Shown here piece by piece: positions 8,029-17,455 of a stretch of 64,000 bases of DNA. The stretch's first letter is position 1; every line of letters begins with the position of its first letter. The notes below the pieces were generated by a model, which saw nothing but the letters and a program-made list of their open reading frames with translations, did no database searches and was not told where the DNA came from. Made by a program: the position numbers and the translations under genes. The stretch is from Roseburia_C sp051879315 (GTDB lineage: Bacteria > Bacillota > Clostridia > Lachnospirales > Lachnospiraceae): contig JBJELW010000090.1 in assembly GCA_051879315.1 (NCBI GenBank), forward strand, positions 61,582 to 125,581. Direction: 5' to 3'.

Positions 8029-10086
8029 ATGTTTGAATATGACAAAGAAGAAATAAAGGAACGGTTCGAGCTGGTGGAGGAGCGCATCGGACAGATTGGC
8101 GGTGAAGATGTCACAGAGGCTCCTTTTGCGGATTACTTCCGACAGGTGGCTGAGTTTATCGGGAAGACCATGCGGGTGCGGCAGGCTGTGGAAAACGGCA
8201 GCATCAGCGACTGGAGTCTGGAAGAACACCGGCAGACCAATCGGAAGCTGTATGAGGATATTGCACCGGAGCATTATGACCGTTCTTATGGGAACCCGGC
8301 CTATGCTGTGATGATGCTGGGCGAAGAGTATGGAACCGTGCTTTCCATGCTTTACGCAGAGCTGCGGGCGCTCATTGCCTATGCCTATGAGAACCGGCTG
8401 TATGAGTACACCATTCTATGCGAGTTATTCGTGCAGATTTACACAAGTTTTGCGGATGAGCAGGGGACTTCTTACCGGGAAGTGCATCAGATCATTTACT
8501 GGTTTTTCCATGACTACAGTGAGATTTTCAGTGAACAGAATATCTGTGAGATGATTGATCCTGCCTACGATTTCTTTACGGGAATCGTGATGGATTCGGA
8601 TCTGTCGGATCTGCGGTATCTCTATCGCTACGGAGAACCCATCGGGGAAAATGAAATCGGATTGGCAGAGTATTTTCAGAGTCTTCCCCAGCAGGAGATT
8701 CAGGCTATGGCGGACACCTACACGGAGGGGTACCGCATTGGCTTTGAAGTCACCGGGAAGGATCTGAGCATCAAATCCACCGTAAACATTCAATATGCCA
8801 TCGGCATGGAGCGTATGGTGCGGGCGGCGATCGAAAATTTTGCAAAAATGGGGTTAAAGCCCAGTATTTACCGCAATGCGGTTTCTTCCTTTAAAAACAG
8901 GGGAAACGGAAGGCAGGGTTGTTACGCCACATCCATCAATAAGCAGTTCGACTATGATCATAAGGATGACCGGGCACTGTATTTTGACAAGGCGTTTGTG
9001 GAGCGGAAGTTGGAGACCATCCGTACCACCTATGAAGCAAACCGCACACTGGCAGCAGGCTATGCAGGCCCGGCGGTAATCGAGGTGTTTGGGGAGGCTC
9101 CTTTTGAGCCGGTGAATAAACCGGAAGCACTGCATTACACAGATAAGCAGAATCAGCTCGGTGTCTATCACGCATCGGAGTCCGGTCAGATCACCAATCA
9201 ATACATTAAGGGAGAGGAGCGGAGTTTTACGATTATCGCTTACCCCATTCCGGAGATTGGACCGAAGTTCCGGGAGATTTTTGCAAAAACCGTGGAGATT
9301 AATACCTTGGATTACACGTTGTACCGGGATATGCAGCAGAAGATTATTGATGTGCTGAACCAAGGCGTGCGCGCCCATATCAAGGGTAAGGACGGCAATG
9401 AGACAGATCTGTGGGTCAGCCTGTATCACCTGGAGGATCCGGAGCATCAGACCATTTTTGAAAACTGTGTGGCAGATGTGAACATTCCGGTGGGCGAGGT
9501 CTTTACGTCTCCGGTATTGGAAGGAACCACCGGAGTGCTACATGTTTCATCTGTCTATTTGAATGAGTTGCGCTACGACGACTTAAAAGTTACTTTTAAG
9601 GATGGTATGGTGACGGATTACAGCTGTCACAATTTTGAAACAGAAGAAGAAAACAGGGCCTATTTTTATGACAATGTGCTGATGCATCATGACACTCTTC
9701 CCATGGGAGAGTTTGCCATCGGTACCAATACCACAGCTTACCGTATGGCAAGGGATTATCAAATCGCAGACAAGCTTCCCATTCTCATTGCGGAAAAGAC
9801 CGGTCCTCACTTCGCGGTGGGGGATACCTGTTATTCCCACGCAGAGGACACTCCGGTGTATAATGCGGATGGCAAGGAAATCGTGGCCCGGGATAATGAG
9901 ATATCCCTGCTCAGAAAAGAGGATCCCGCCAAGGCATATTTTAACTGTCACACGGATATCACGATTCCTTTCGAGGAGCTGGATTATATTCTGGTGGAGC
10001 GGGCGGATCATTCAACCGCGTACATCATAAAAGACGGACGTTTTGTAGTCCCCGGAACGGAGGAACTGAATCGTCCCTTGGAGTAA
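8029..10086 (+). CDS. M29-family (thermophilic-type) aminopeptidase with long N-terminal extension
   Basis: 685 residues. The C-terminal part carries the M29 landmarks: GEVFTSPV, GEFAIGTN, and HFAVGDTCYSHAED with the His/Tyr/His/Asp-type metal ligands, so it should be a metal-dependent cytoplasmic aminopeptidase. M29 enzymes are usually near 400 residues; here about 250-270 extra residues precede the catalytic region and show no motif I recognise. The ATG follows AAAGAGGTAG. The preceding two-hairpin element ends 24 bases upstream, so transcription must be initiated after it or read through it. Confidence 0.85.
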   Translation: MFEYDKEEIKERFELVEERIGQIGGEDVTEAPFADYFRQVAEFIGKTMRVRQAVENGSISDWSLEEHRQTNRKLYEDIAPEHYDRSYGNPAYAVMMLGEEYGTVLSMLYAELRALIAYAYENRLYEYTILCELFVQIYTSFADEQGTSYREVHQIIYWFFHDYSEIFSEQNICEMIDPAYDFFTGIVMDSDLSDLRYLYRYGEPIGENEIGLAEYFQSLPQQEIQAMADTYTEGYRIGFEVTGKDLSIKSTVNIQYAIGMERMVRAAIENFAKMGLKPSIYRNAVSSFKNRGNGRQGCYATSINKQFDYDHKDDRALYFDKAFVERKLETIRTTYEANRTLAAGYAGPAVIEVFGEAPFEPVNKPEALHYTDKQNQLGVYHASESGQITNQYIKGEERSFTIIAYPIPEIGPKFREIFAKTVEINTLDYTLYRDMQQKIIDVLNQGVRAHIKGKDGNETDLWVSLYHLEDPEHQTIFENCVADVNIPVGEVFTSPVLEGTTGVLHVSSVYLNELRYDDLKVTFKDGMVTDYSCHNFETEEENRAYFYDNVLMHHDTLPMGEFAIGTNTTAYRMARDYQIADKLPILIAEKTGPHFAVGDTCYSHAEDTPVYNADGKEIVARDNEISLLRKEDPAKAYFNCHTDITIPFEELDYILVERADHSTAYIIKDGRFVVPGTEELNRPLE

Positions 10087-10168
10087 ATGATACAATTGTC
10101 GCAGAACCACGGGACATAATCTCGTAGGGCTACAAGCACATAAATACAAACATAAAGGAGAAAAGAAA

Positions 10169-10669
10169 ATGGCAAAAGTAGGAATTGTAATGGGCAGCGA
10201 CTCAGATATGCCCGTAATGGCAAAGGCAGCAGACATCTTAGAGCAGTTAGGCATCGATTATGAGATGACCATCATCTCCGCTCACCGTGAGCCGGATGTG
10301 TTCTTTGAGTATGCAAAAACAGCAGAGTCCAAAGGTTTTAAGGTGATCATCGCAGGAGCAGGTATGGCAGCACATCTCCCGGGCATGTGCGCAGCAATTT
10401 TCCCCATGCCTGTCATCGGAATCCCCATGCACACCACATCCTTAGGCGGCAGAGATTCCCTTTATTCCATTGTACAGATGCCCACAGGCATCCCGGTGGC
10501 TACCGTAGCCATCAACGGAGGAGCCAACGCAGGCATTCTGGCAGCAAAGATTCTGGCAACCTCTGATCCGGAGCTTTTGGCACGTTTAAAGGACTATTCA
10601 AAGAACTTAAAAGAGCAGGTTGAGGCAAAGGATGCCAGACTGCAGGAAGTGGGCTACAAAAACTACTAA
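10169..10669 (+). CDS. purE: N5-carboxyaminoimidazole ribonucleotide mutase (PurE class I)
   Basis: Purine synthesis enzyme that moves the carboxyl group of N5-CAIR to give CAIR. 166 residues, usual for class I. GSDSDMPVM at the N-terminus binds the phosphate, SAHREPD contains the catalytic histidine, and AGAGMAAHLPG completes the active site. No purK or other pur genes are adjacent; guaB follows with its own promoter. A ribosome site AAAGGAGAAAAG precedes the ATG. Confidence 0.97.
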   Translation: MAKVGIVMGSDSDMPVMAKAADILEQLGIDYEMTIISAHREPDVFFEYAKTAESKGFKVIIAGAGMAAHLPGMCAAIFPMPVIGIPMHTTSLGGRDSLYSIVQMPTGIPVATVAINGGANAGILAAKILATSDPELLARLKDYSKNLKEQVEAKDARLQEVGYKNY

Positions 10670-10687
10670 TTACAGTTCCCCAATTCA

Positions 10688-10716
10688 TTGACAGTAAATA
10701 TATTTTTTGCTAGAAT
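10688..10716 (+). promoter_or_regulatory. Promoter of guaB
   Basis: TTGACA (10688-10693), 17 bases, TAGAAT (10711-10716). It ends 69 bases before the guaB ATG. The leader contains GGAACTGAACAGTT, a fragment similar to hairpin 2 of the intergenic element at 7976. Confidence 0.8.
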
Positions 10717-10785
10717 TGAGAAATTAAAGGAACTGAACAGTTTTATATTTTTACAACACATCTAAGAAAGAGAGGACTAGAGAAA

Positions 10786-12243
10786 ATGGGTAAGATAATC
10801 GGCGAAGGAATTACATTTGACGACGTGTTATTGGTGCCGGCATATTCAGAGGTTACACCGAATATGATCGACCTGACTACCTACCTGACTAAGAAGATTA
10901 AATTAAACATTCCTATGATGAGTGCTGGAATGGATACTGTCACAGAGCATCGTATGGCAATCGCCATGGCAAGACAGGGTGGAATCGGTATTATTCATAA
11001 GAATATGTCCATTGAGGCTCAGGCAGAAGAGGTCGACAAGGTAAAGCGTTCCGAGAATGGCGTCATTACAGACCCGTTTTTCTTATCTCCGGATCATACA
11101 TTGGCGGATGCTGAGGATCTGATGCACAGATTCCGTATCTCCGGTGTGCCGATCACTGAGAATGGCAAGCTGGTGGGCATTATCACCAACCGTGACTTAA
11201 AGTTTGAGACAGACTTTACCAAGAAAATCAGCGAGAGCATGACCTCTGAGAATCTGGTTACTGCACCGGAAGGCATCACATTAGAGGAGGCAAAGGAGAT
11301 TCTTGCCAAGGCCAGAAAGGAGAAACTTCCTATCGTTGATAAGGATTTCCATCTGAAGGGTCTCATCACCATCAAGGATATTGAGAAACAGATTAAGTAT
11401 CCCTTGTCTGCAAAGGACGAGCAGGGCAGACTGTTGTGTGGTGCCGCAGTAGGGATCACAGCAAATATGATGGATCGTATCGATGCATTGGTGAAGGCTC
11501 ATGTGGATGTGGTTGTGGTGGATTCTGCTCATGGCCATTCTTTAAATATTCTGAATGCGGTAAAGAAGATCAAGGCTGCTTATCCGGATTTACAGGTCAT
11601 TGCTGGAAATGTAGCTACCGGAGAGGCGACTAAAGCACTGATCGAGGCCGGTGTGGATGCGGTGAAGGTAGGTATCGGACCGGGTTCCATCTGTACCACC
11701 CGTGTGGTTGCAGGTATTGGTGTACCTCAGATTACGGCCATCATGGAAAGCTATGCAGTGGCTAAAGAGTATGGTATTCCGATTATCGCAGATGGCGGTA
11801 TCAAGTATTCCGGAGATATGACCAAGGCGCTGGCTGCAGGCGGAAATGTCTGCATGATGGGAAGTATGTTTGCCGGATGTGATGAGGCACCGGGAACTTT
11901 CGAACTTTATCAGGGAAGAAAATATAAGGTATATCGTGGTATGGGCTCTTTGGCTGCCATGGAGAACGGAAGCAAGGATCGTTACTTCCAGGAGGGTGCT
12001 AAGAAACTGGTTCCTGAAGGTGTGGAAGGACGTGTGGCTTATAAGGGATCCTTGGAGGATACAGTATTCCAGCTGGTGGGCGGTATCCGCTCCGGAATGG
12101 GTTACTGTGGTTGTCCTACGATTCCGGAACTGCAGGAGCGGGGACAGTTTGTAAAGATTTCTGCTGCAGCATTGCGTGAGAGCCATCCTCATGATATTCA
12201 TATCACCAAAGAGGCTCCAAACTATAGCATTGAGGGTAAGTAA
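10786..12243 (+). CDS. guaB: IMP dehydrogenase
   Basis: NAD-dependent oxidation of IMP to XMP, the committed step to GMP. 485 residues, standard length including the inserted CBS pair (about 95-210, with ISGVPITENGKLVGIITNRD typical). The catalytic loop GPGSICTTRVVAG holds the active cysteine, and GGIKYSGDMTKALAAG and GMGSLAAM follow as expected. Its own consensus promoter and a downstream terminator suggest a single-gene transcript. Confidence 0.98.
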   Translation: MGKIIGEGITFDDVLLVPAYSEVTPNMIDLTTYLTKKIKLNIPMMSAGMDTVTEHRMAIAMARQGGIGIIHKNMSIEAQAEEVDKVKRSENGVITDPFFLSPDHTLADAEDLMHRFRISGVPITENGKLVGIITNRDLKFETDFTKKISESMTSENLVTAPEGITLEEAKEILAKARKEKLPIVDKDFHLKGLITIKDIEKQIKYPLSAKDEQGRLLCGAAVGITANMMDRIDALVKAHVDVVVVDSAHGHSLNILNAVKKIKAAYPDLQVIAGNVATGEATKALIEAGVDAVKVGIGPGSICTTRVVAGIGVPQITAIMESYAVAKEYGIPIIADGGIKYSGDMTKALAAGGNVCMMGSMFAGCDEAPGTFELYQGRKYKVYRGMGSLAAMENGSKDRYFQEGAKKLVPEGVEGRVAYKGSLEDTVFQLVGGIRSGMGYCGCPTIPELQERGQFVKISAAALRESHPHDIHITKEAPNYSIEGK

Positions 12244-12303
12244 GATATAAATTATCCTTATAACTAATTCAAAATTTTACGTATTAACACTTTTGAAATC
12301 ACA

Positions 12304-12365
12304 AAGGCTATAATACATCCTATCGAAAGGGAGCTCAGTTTCGAGGATGTGTTATAGCTTTTTCA
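12304..12365 (+). terminator. Long-stem terminator between guaB and metN
   Basis: The arm 12304-12328 pairs with 12339-12363 over about 20 bp with one wobble pair and a 2-base bulge, followed by a T-run. It lies 44 bases before the metN start. No SAM-I (S-box) riboswitch core was recognised next to it, so it is read as the guaB terminator, although a role in a metN leader is not excluded. Confidence 0.8.
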
Positions 12366-12408
12366 TTTGCCCGAGGGCATTTAAGTTATGGTACAGAAAG
12401 GATCATGC

Positions 12409-13443
12409 ATGAGTGAAATCGTAGTAAAACATTTAACAAAAAATTTTACCCAGAATGGAATGACGGTGGAGGCCTTAAAGGACATCAACCTCACCATAGA
12501 AGCGGGAGATATATACGGAATCATCGGAATGTCCGGTGCCGGAAAAAGTACACTGGTACGATGTTTAAATTACCTGGAAGAGCCTTCGGAGGGACAGGTG
12601 TTCATCGAGGGAAAGGAATTGGGAAGTCTGACGGAGAAGGAACTTCGTTCCAGCCGCAGAGATATCGCCATGATCTTCCAGCATTTTAACCTGCTGATGC
12701 AGAAAAACGTCATCGACAATATCTGTTTTCCACTGCAGCTTCAGGGAGTAAAAAAGAGGGAGGCCAGAGAGCGGGCCAGGGAGTTACTGAAGACCGTAGG
12801 ATTAGAGGATAAGGAAAAGGCCTATCCGGCACAGTTGTCCGGAGGACAGAAACAGAGAGTGGCTATCGCCAGGGCGCTGGCATCCAATCCGAAGATTCTG
12901 CTTTGTGACGAAGCTACCAGCGCTTTGGATCCCCAGACCACCGCATCTATTCTGGAACTGTTAAGGGAAATCAATCAGAAGCTGCAAATCACCATTGTAA
13001 TCATCACCCATCAGATGGCGGTGATCCGGGAAATCTGTAACCGGGTAGCCATCATCGAACATGGAGTACTGGTGGAGGATGGAGATGTGGAAGAAATATT
13101 CTCCCATCCGAAATCACATGCGGCAAAGGAATTGATTTTAAGAGATCTGCCGGATGCGTCGGAAAGCATGGCGTATGTGGAGCGGGACAGACTGATGGCC
13201 CAGCGGAAAATACGCATCGTATTTTCAGAAAATTCCGCATACGAACCGGTGATTGCCAATATGGTTCTGAACTTTCAGTCCCCTGTGAACATTTTGAGGG
13301 CTGACACCAAAAATGTAGGTGGTGTGGCAAAGGGTGAGATGATTTTGGGACTACCGGATGATCCGCACCTGCAGGTGGATATGGAACAGTATTTAAAAGA
13401 ACACGGACTGGAAATTTGGGAGGTGACAGAGGATGTGGGATAG
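12409..13443 (+). CDS. metN: Methionine ABC transporter ATP-binding protein
   Basis: ATPase of the MetNIQ D/L-methionine importer. 344 residues. Walker A GMSGAGKST, signature LSGGQKQR, Walker B ILLCDEATSALDP and switch His (IITHQ) are all present. The C-terminal about 95 residues form the NIL/ACT-like domain that binds methionine and allows feedback inhibition. The start at 12409 is preferred over the in-frame ATG at 12388 because AGAAAGGA (12395-12402) is correctly spaced for it. It overlaps metI by 11 bases, indicating translational coupling. Confidence 0.96.
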   Translation: MSEIVVKHLTKNFTQNGMTVEALKDINLTIEAGDIYGIIGMSGAGKSTLVRCLNYLEEPSEGQVFIEGKELGSLTEKELRSSRRDIAMIFQHFNLLMQKNVIDNICFPLQLQGVKKREARERARELLKTVGLEDKEKAYPAQLSGGQKQRVAIARALASNPKILLCDEATSALDPQTTASILELLREINQKLQITIVIITHQMAVIREICNRVAIIEHGVLVEDGDVEEIFSHPKSHAAKELILRDLPDASESMAYVERDRLMAQRKIRIVFSENSAYEPVIANMVLNFQSPVNILRADTKNVGGVAKGEMILGLPDDPHLQVDMEQYLKEHGLEIWEVTEDVG

Positions 13444-14092
13444 TACAACAATTAAAATGATACTGGAAGGAATCCGGGATACCTTGTATATGACCCTGGG
13501 ATCCACCATTCTTGGTTATGTGTTCGGATTTCCCATGGGAGTTGTTCTCACGGTGACAGACAAGGACGGGATCAAACCCAACGCCTTAATATACAAGATA
13601 TTTGATGTAATTGCCAATATCGTGCGAAGCATACCGTTTTTGATTTTGCTGATCCTGCTGATTCCGTTTACCCGGTTTGTGGTGGGAAAAAGCTACGGAT
13701 CCACCGCTACCATCGTTCCACTGGTGGTGTGTGCAGCACCCTATATTGCCAGAATGGTGGAGTCTTCCTTAAAGGAGGTTGATCCGGGAGTAATTGAGGC
13801 GGCCAGATCCATGGGAGCTTCCAATTTTGACATTGTCTTTCGTGTCATGCTGGTGGAGGCCAGAACTTCACTGATCGTGGGAGCCACCATTGCCACCGGT
13901 GTGATTTTGGGATATTCGGCCATGTCCGGAACCGTCGGAGGCGGAGGACTGGGAGATATCGCAGTCCGATACGGATATTACCGCTGGCAGACAGATATCA
14001 TGATTGTCACGGTGGTGCTGCTGATTATTTTGTTCCAGCTGTTTCAGACCATCGGAATGAAAATCGCCGGAAAATTAGACCGGAGAAAATAA
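13433..14092 (+). CDS. metI: Methionine ABC transporter permease
   Basis: 219-residue inner membrane component with about five membrane helices. The cytoplasmic coupling motif EAARSMGASNFDIVFRV, which docks on MetN, is complete, and FGFPMGV and RSIPFLILLI are typical of MetI. The ATG lies inside the end of metN. The gene is followed by a 78-base gap with a palindromic element before metQ. Confidence 0.96.
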   Translation: MWDSTTIKMILEGIRDTLYMTLGSTILGYVFGFPMGVVLTVTDKDGIKPNALIYKIFDVIANIVRSIPFLILLILLIPFTRFVVGKSYGSTATIVPLVVCAAPYIARMVESSLKEVDPGVIEAARSMGASNFDIVFRVMLVEARTSLIVGATIATGVILGYSAMSGTVGGGGLGDIAVRYGYYRWQTDIMIVTVVLLIILFQLFQTIGMKIAGKLDRRK

Positions 14093-14103
14093 TAAGTAAA
14101 AAT

Positions 14104-14137
14104 GTAACTATTCAGAGCCACGCGTTCTGAATAGATC
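14104..14137 (+). repeat. GTAACTATTCAG-type palindrome between metI and metQ
   Basis: CTATTCAGA (14108-14116) and TCTGAATAG (14126-14134) form a 9-bp stem around a 9-base loop. The arm sequence matches that of hairpin 2 in the elements at 7976 and 63652. It may tune the metQ level relative to metNI. Confidence 0.65.
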
Positions 14138-14170
14138 ACATAAAAAAATAAAAGAAAAGAGGAAAAAATT

Positions 14171-15076
14171 ATGAAGAAAAAAATCTTAGCAGGAATTTTA
14201 ACAGGTATTTTAGCAGTCAGCGTTCTGGCAGGATGCGGAAACAGCACCGCAGACACTGAAACCGCAGAGCAGACTCCGGCAACAGAGAGCACTGTGGCAG
14301 AGAGTGACGCAGAGGAAGATGCAGATGCAGATGCAGATCAGGAATTACAGGTTATCACCGTGGCAGCTTCTGCAACCCCTCACGCAGAGATCTTAGAGGC
14401 AGCACAGCCTCTTCTGGCAGAGCAGGGATATGATTTGCAGGTTACCGTTTTTGACGACTATGTACAGCCTAACCTGGTAGTAGAAAGTGATGAATTCAAC
14501 GCAAACTACTTCCAGCACATTCCTTATTTGGATCAGTTCAATGAGGAGCAGAACACACATCTGGTAAATGCAGGTGGAATCCATTATGAGCCTTTCGGAA
14601 TTTATCCCGGAACAAAGGCAAGCTTAGACGATGTGGCTGAGGGTGATGTAATTGCAATTCCCAATGATACCACAAACGAGGCAAGAGCATTACTGCTGCT
14701 GGAGGCAAATGGACTTCTGACATTAAAAGAGGGCGCAGGTCTTACCGCTACCATCAATGATATTGAAGAGAATCCTAAGGGAATTCAGTTCCAGGAATTA
14801 GAGGCAGCACAGGTTGCACGTGTAAAGGATGAAGTTGCTTACGTGGTATTAAATGGAAACTACGCATTGGAGGCAGGTTTCTCTGCAAGCAAGGATGCCA
14901 TCGCTTATGAGACCGCTGATTCTGAGGCAGCACAGACCTATGTAAACGTCATCGCCGTTAAGGAAGGAAATGAGAATGATCCTGCAATCCAGGCACTGGT
15001 AAGCGTGTTACAGTCTGATGAGATCAAGCAGTTTATCAACGATACTTATGACGGATCAGTAATTCCTTTTGAGTAA
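14171..15076 (+). CDS. metQ: Methionine-binding lipoprotein
   Basis: 301 residues. Signal peptide with lipobox LAGC, an acidic low-complexity linker (about residues 25-57), then the MetQ/NLPA fold: VAASATPHAEILE, the YVQPNLVV region and NANYFQHIPYLDQF, and IAIPNDTTNEARALLLL, all typical. It captures methionine outside the membrane for MetNI. Found directly after metI, completing the transporter. Confidence 0.95.
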   Translation: MKKKILAGILTGILAVSVLAGCGNSTADTETAEQTPATESTVAESDAEEDADADADQELQVITVAASATPHAEILEAAQPLLAEQGYDLQVTVFDDYVQPNLVVESDEFNANYFQHIPYLDQFNEEQNTHLVNAGGIHYEPFGIYPGTKASLDDVAEGDVIAIPNDTTNEARALLLLEANGLLTLKEGAGLTATINDIEENPKGIQFQELEAAQVARVKDEVAYVVLNGNYALEAGFSASKDAIAYETADSEAAQTYVNVIAVKEGNENDPAIQALVSVLQSDEIKQFINDTYDGSVIPFE

Positions 15077-15150
15077 AGATTATCAAAAACATTCTGAGAA
15101 AACAAAAGAAGATGTATTCACTTTTTAGGTGAAATATGTTATCCTTGGAG

Positions 15151-15190
15151 AGGACAACGGAGTCTGGATAAGATTACGTTGTCCTTTTTT
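15151..15190 (+). terminator. Terminator between metQ and hisA
   Basis: AGGACAACG (15151-15159) pairs with CGTTGTCCT (15177-15185), followed by a T-run. A smaller TTCAC/GTGAA hairpin lies just upstream near 15117-15134. Its position 100 bases before hisA would also fit a leader terminator for the hisA-glnA-ANTAR operon. Confidence 0.75.
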
Positions 15191-15289
15191 AAACATCGCC
15201 ATTTGTCGAATGTAATTTTATATGGGATGACATTCAATAGAGATAGTGTCAACTCAAATATCGTGCCAGGGAAAAATAAGGAGGGCTCC

Positions 15290-16081
15290 ATGGAATTTCG
15301 ACCATGCATTGATATTCACAACGGAAAAGTGAAACAGATCGTAGGAAGCAGTTTGCGGGACGAGGGGAATCAGGCCACGGAAAATTTTGTGACGGATCAG
15401 GACGGAGCGTATTTTGCTGAGTTTTATAAGAAGGACGGCATCCGTGGCGGTCATATTATTCTGCTGAATTCTGTGGACAGTGAATATTATGAGGCCACAA
15501 GGCAGCAGGCATTGTCTGCGCTCCATGCCTATCCCGGAGGAATGCAGATCGGCGGAGGAATCCGGGCTGACAATGCGGCGGATTTTATTCGGGAAGGAGC
15601 CAGTCATGTCGTCGTCACATCCTACGTGTTTCGTGACGGCCGGGTGAACTATGAGAATCTGGATAAGCTGCTGGATGCAGTGGGAAAAGATCATCTGGTG
15701 CTGGATCTCAGTTGCCGCATGCGAAATGGCGCATATTATATTGTGACGGACCGTTGGCAGAGGTTTACTGATGAGAAAATTACGCCGGGGCTTTTGGATA
15801 GGCTCAGTGGGTATGCGGATGAATTTCTGATTCACGCAGTGGACGTGGAGGGGAAGGCTTCCGGTATTGAGAAACCGTTGGTACAGCTCCTGGGAGACTG
15901 GGGCGGGATACCTGTTACATATGCAGGAGGGGTCCGAAGCTTTGAAGACCTGGAAGCCATTCGGCGGCTGGGGCGTAATCGTGTCAATGTCACCATCGGC
16001 AGCGCGCTGGATCTGTTCGGAGGCCAAATGCCTTATCGGGAGGTTCTTCGTTTCGTGGATCAAGCACATCTTATTAAGTAA
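15290..16081 (+). CDS. hisA: ProFAR isomerase, eukaryote-type HisA
   Basis: Fourth step of histidine synthesis: isomerises ProFAR to PRFAR in a TIM barrel. 263 residues. The sequence follows the yeast His6/plant type, not the usual bacterial HisA: CIDIHNGKVKQIVG at the start, GGGI then VVTSYVFRDG, VLDLSCRMRNG, DEFLIHAVDVEG, VTYAGGVRSFEDL and IGSALDLFGG. The start at 15290 is preferred over the upstream frame because AAGGAGGG lies directly before it. glnA begins 11 bases after the stop, so the two are co-transcribed. No other his genes are in the window. Confidence 0.9.
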   Translation: MEFRPCIDIHNGKVKQIVGSSLRDEGNQATENFVTDQDGAYFAEFYKKDGIRGGHIILLNSVDSEYYEATRQQALSALHAYPGGMQIGGGIRADNAADFIREGASHVVVTSYVFRDGRVNYENLDKLLDAVGKDHLVLDLSCRMRNGAYYIVTDRWQRFTDEKITPGLLDRLSGYADEFLIHAVDVEGKASGIEKPLVQLLGDWGGIPVTYAGGVRSFEDLEAIRRLGRNRVNVTIGSALDLFGGQMPYREVLRFVDQAHLIK

Positions 16082-16092
16082 GGAGAGGAAAT

Positions 16093-17421
16093 ATGAATTA
16101 CACAAAACAGGATATTATCCGAATGGTTGAGGAGGATGATGTGGAATTTATCCGTCTGCAGTTTACGGATATGTTTGGAACCCTAAAAAATGTGGCCATC
16201 ACCAAGAGCCAGCTGACCAAGGCACTGGACAATCAGTGCATGTTTGACGGTTCTTCCATTGAGGGCTTCGTGCGGATCGAGGAGTCTGATATGTATCTCT
16301 ATCCGGATCTGGATACTTTTACCATTTTCCCCTGGAGACCCCAGCAGGGAAAGGTGGCGCGAATTATCTGTGATGTATACCGGGCAGACGGCACACCCTT
16401 TGAGGGGGATCCCCGCTATATCTTAAAGCAGCAGATCAAGCGCGCAGCGGATATGGGATACACTTTTGATGTGGGACCGGAATGTGAATTTTTCCTGTTC
16501 CATGTGGATGACAATGGCCAGCCCACCACCATCACCCACGAGAAGGCAGGCTACTTTGATTTAGGGCCGGTGGATCTGGGCGAAAATGCCAGACGTGATA
16601 TGGTTCTGACCCTGGAGGATATGGGATATGAGATCGAGGCTTCCCATCACGAGGTGGCACCGGCCCAGCACGAAATCGATTTTAAATATGATGAGGGCCT
16701 CACCACAGCGGACAACATTATGACCTTTAAGCTGGCGGTGAAGACTATTGCAAAGCGTCACGGACTGTTTGCCAGCTTTATGCCGAAACCAAAGTTCGGT
16801 GTGAATGGATCCGGTATGCACATTAATATGTCCCTGTCAAAGGATGGGAAAAATATTTTTGATGATCCCGCAGGTGAGTTGGGCTTAAGCCGGGAGGCGT
16901 ATTATTTTATCGGCGGTCTGATCCGTCACATCAGAGGTATGAGCCTGATTACCAATCCTCTGGTAAATTCCTACAAGCGTCTGGTACCGGGATACGAGGC
17001 ACCTACCTACATCGCATGGTCCGCCACAAACCGCAGCCCACTGATACGCATTCCCGCATCCAGAGGGGCTGGTACCAGAGTAGAGCTCCGCTGTCCGGAT
17101 CCATCTGCCAATCCTTATCTGGCATTGGCTGTATGTCTTGCAGCGGGACTGGACGGAATAGAGAATCAGATTCTGCCGCCGGAGGAGGTTCGGGAGAATG
17201 TGTTTGAATTAAATGATTCGGCAAAAAGGGAAAAGGGCATTGAGTCGCTGCCGGCAAACTTAGGGGAAGCAGTGGTGGCCTTTGAAGAAAACGAATACAT
17301 TCAGAAAGTCTTAGGACAGCATATTTCAGATAAATATGCGGAGGCTAAGAAAAAAGAGTGGTCTGAGTACTGTTCACAGGTGACTCAATGGGAGATTGAA
17401 GAATATTTATATAAAATATAA
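16093..17421 (+). CDS. glnA: Glutamine synthetase type I-alpha
   Basis: Makes glutamine from glutamate, ammonia and ATP; dodecameric cytoplasmic enzyme. 442 residues fits the shorter GSI-alpha subclass, which lacks adenylylation control. Motifs: DGSSIEGF near the N-terminus, ECEFFLF, HHEVAPAQHEIDF, GSGMHINMS and NPYLALAV. AAGGAGAGG precedes the ATG. It is sandwiched between hisA and an ANTAR gene, 11 and 34 bases away, so it is probably expressed from the leader ahead of hisA. Confidence 0.98.
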   Translation: MNYTKQDIIRMVEEDDVEFIRLQFTDMFGTLKNVAITKSQLTKALDNQCMFDGSSIEGFVRIEESDMYLYPDLDTFTIFPWRPQQGKVARIICDVYRADGTPFEGDPRYILKQQIKRAADMGYTFDVGPECEFFLFHVDDNGQPTTITHEKAGYFDLGPVDLGENARRDMVLTLEDMGYEIEASHHEVAPAQHEIDFKYDEGLTTADNIMTFKLAVKTIAKRHGLFASFMPKPKFGVNGSGMHINMSLSKDGKNIFDDPAGELGLSREAYYFIGGLIRHIRGMSLITNPLVNSYKRLVPGYEAPTYIAWSATNRSPLIRIPASRGAGTRVELRCPDPSANPYLALAVCLAAGLDGIENQILPPEEVRENVFELNDSAKREKGIESLPANLGEAVVAFEENEYIQKVLGQHISDKYAEAKKKEWSEYCSQVTQWEIEEYLYKI

Positions 17422-17455
17422 GCCGACATGGTAATACACTTCAGGAGAAAAAGTT

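Noticed and set aside
12244..12408. SAM riboswitch ahead of metN
   Set aside because: I looked for the S-box core motifs and did not find them; only a simple long-stem terminator is present.
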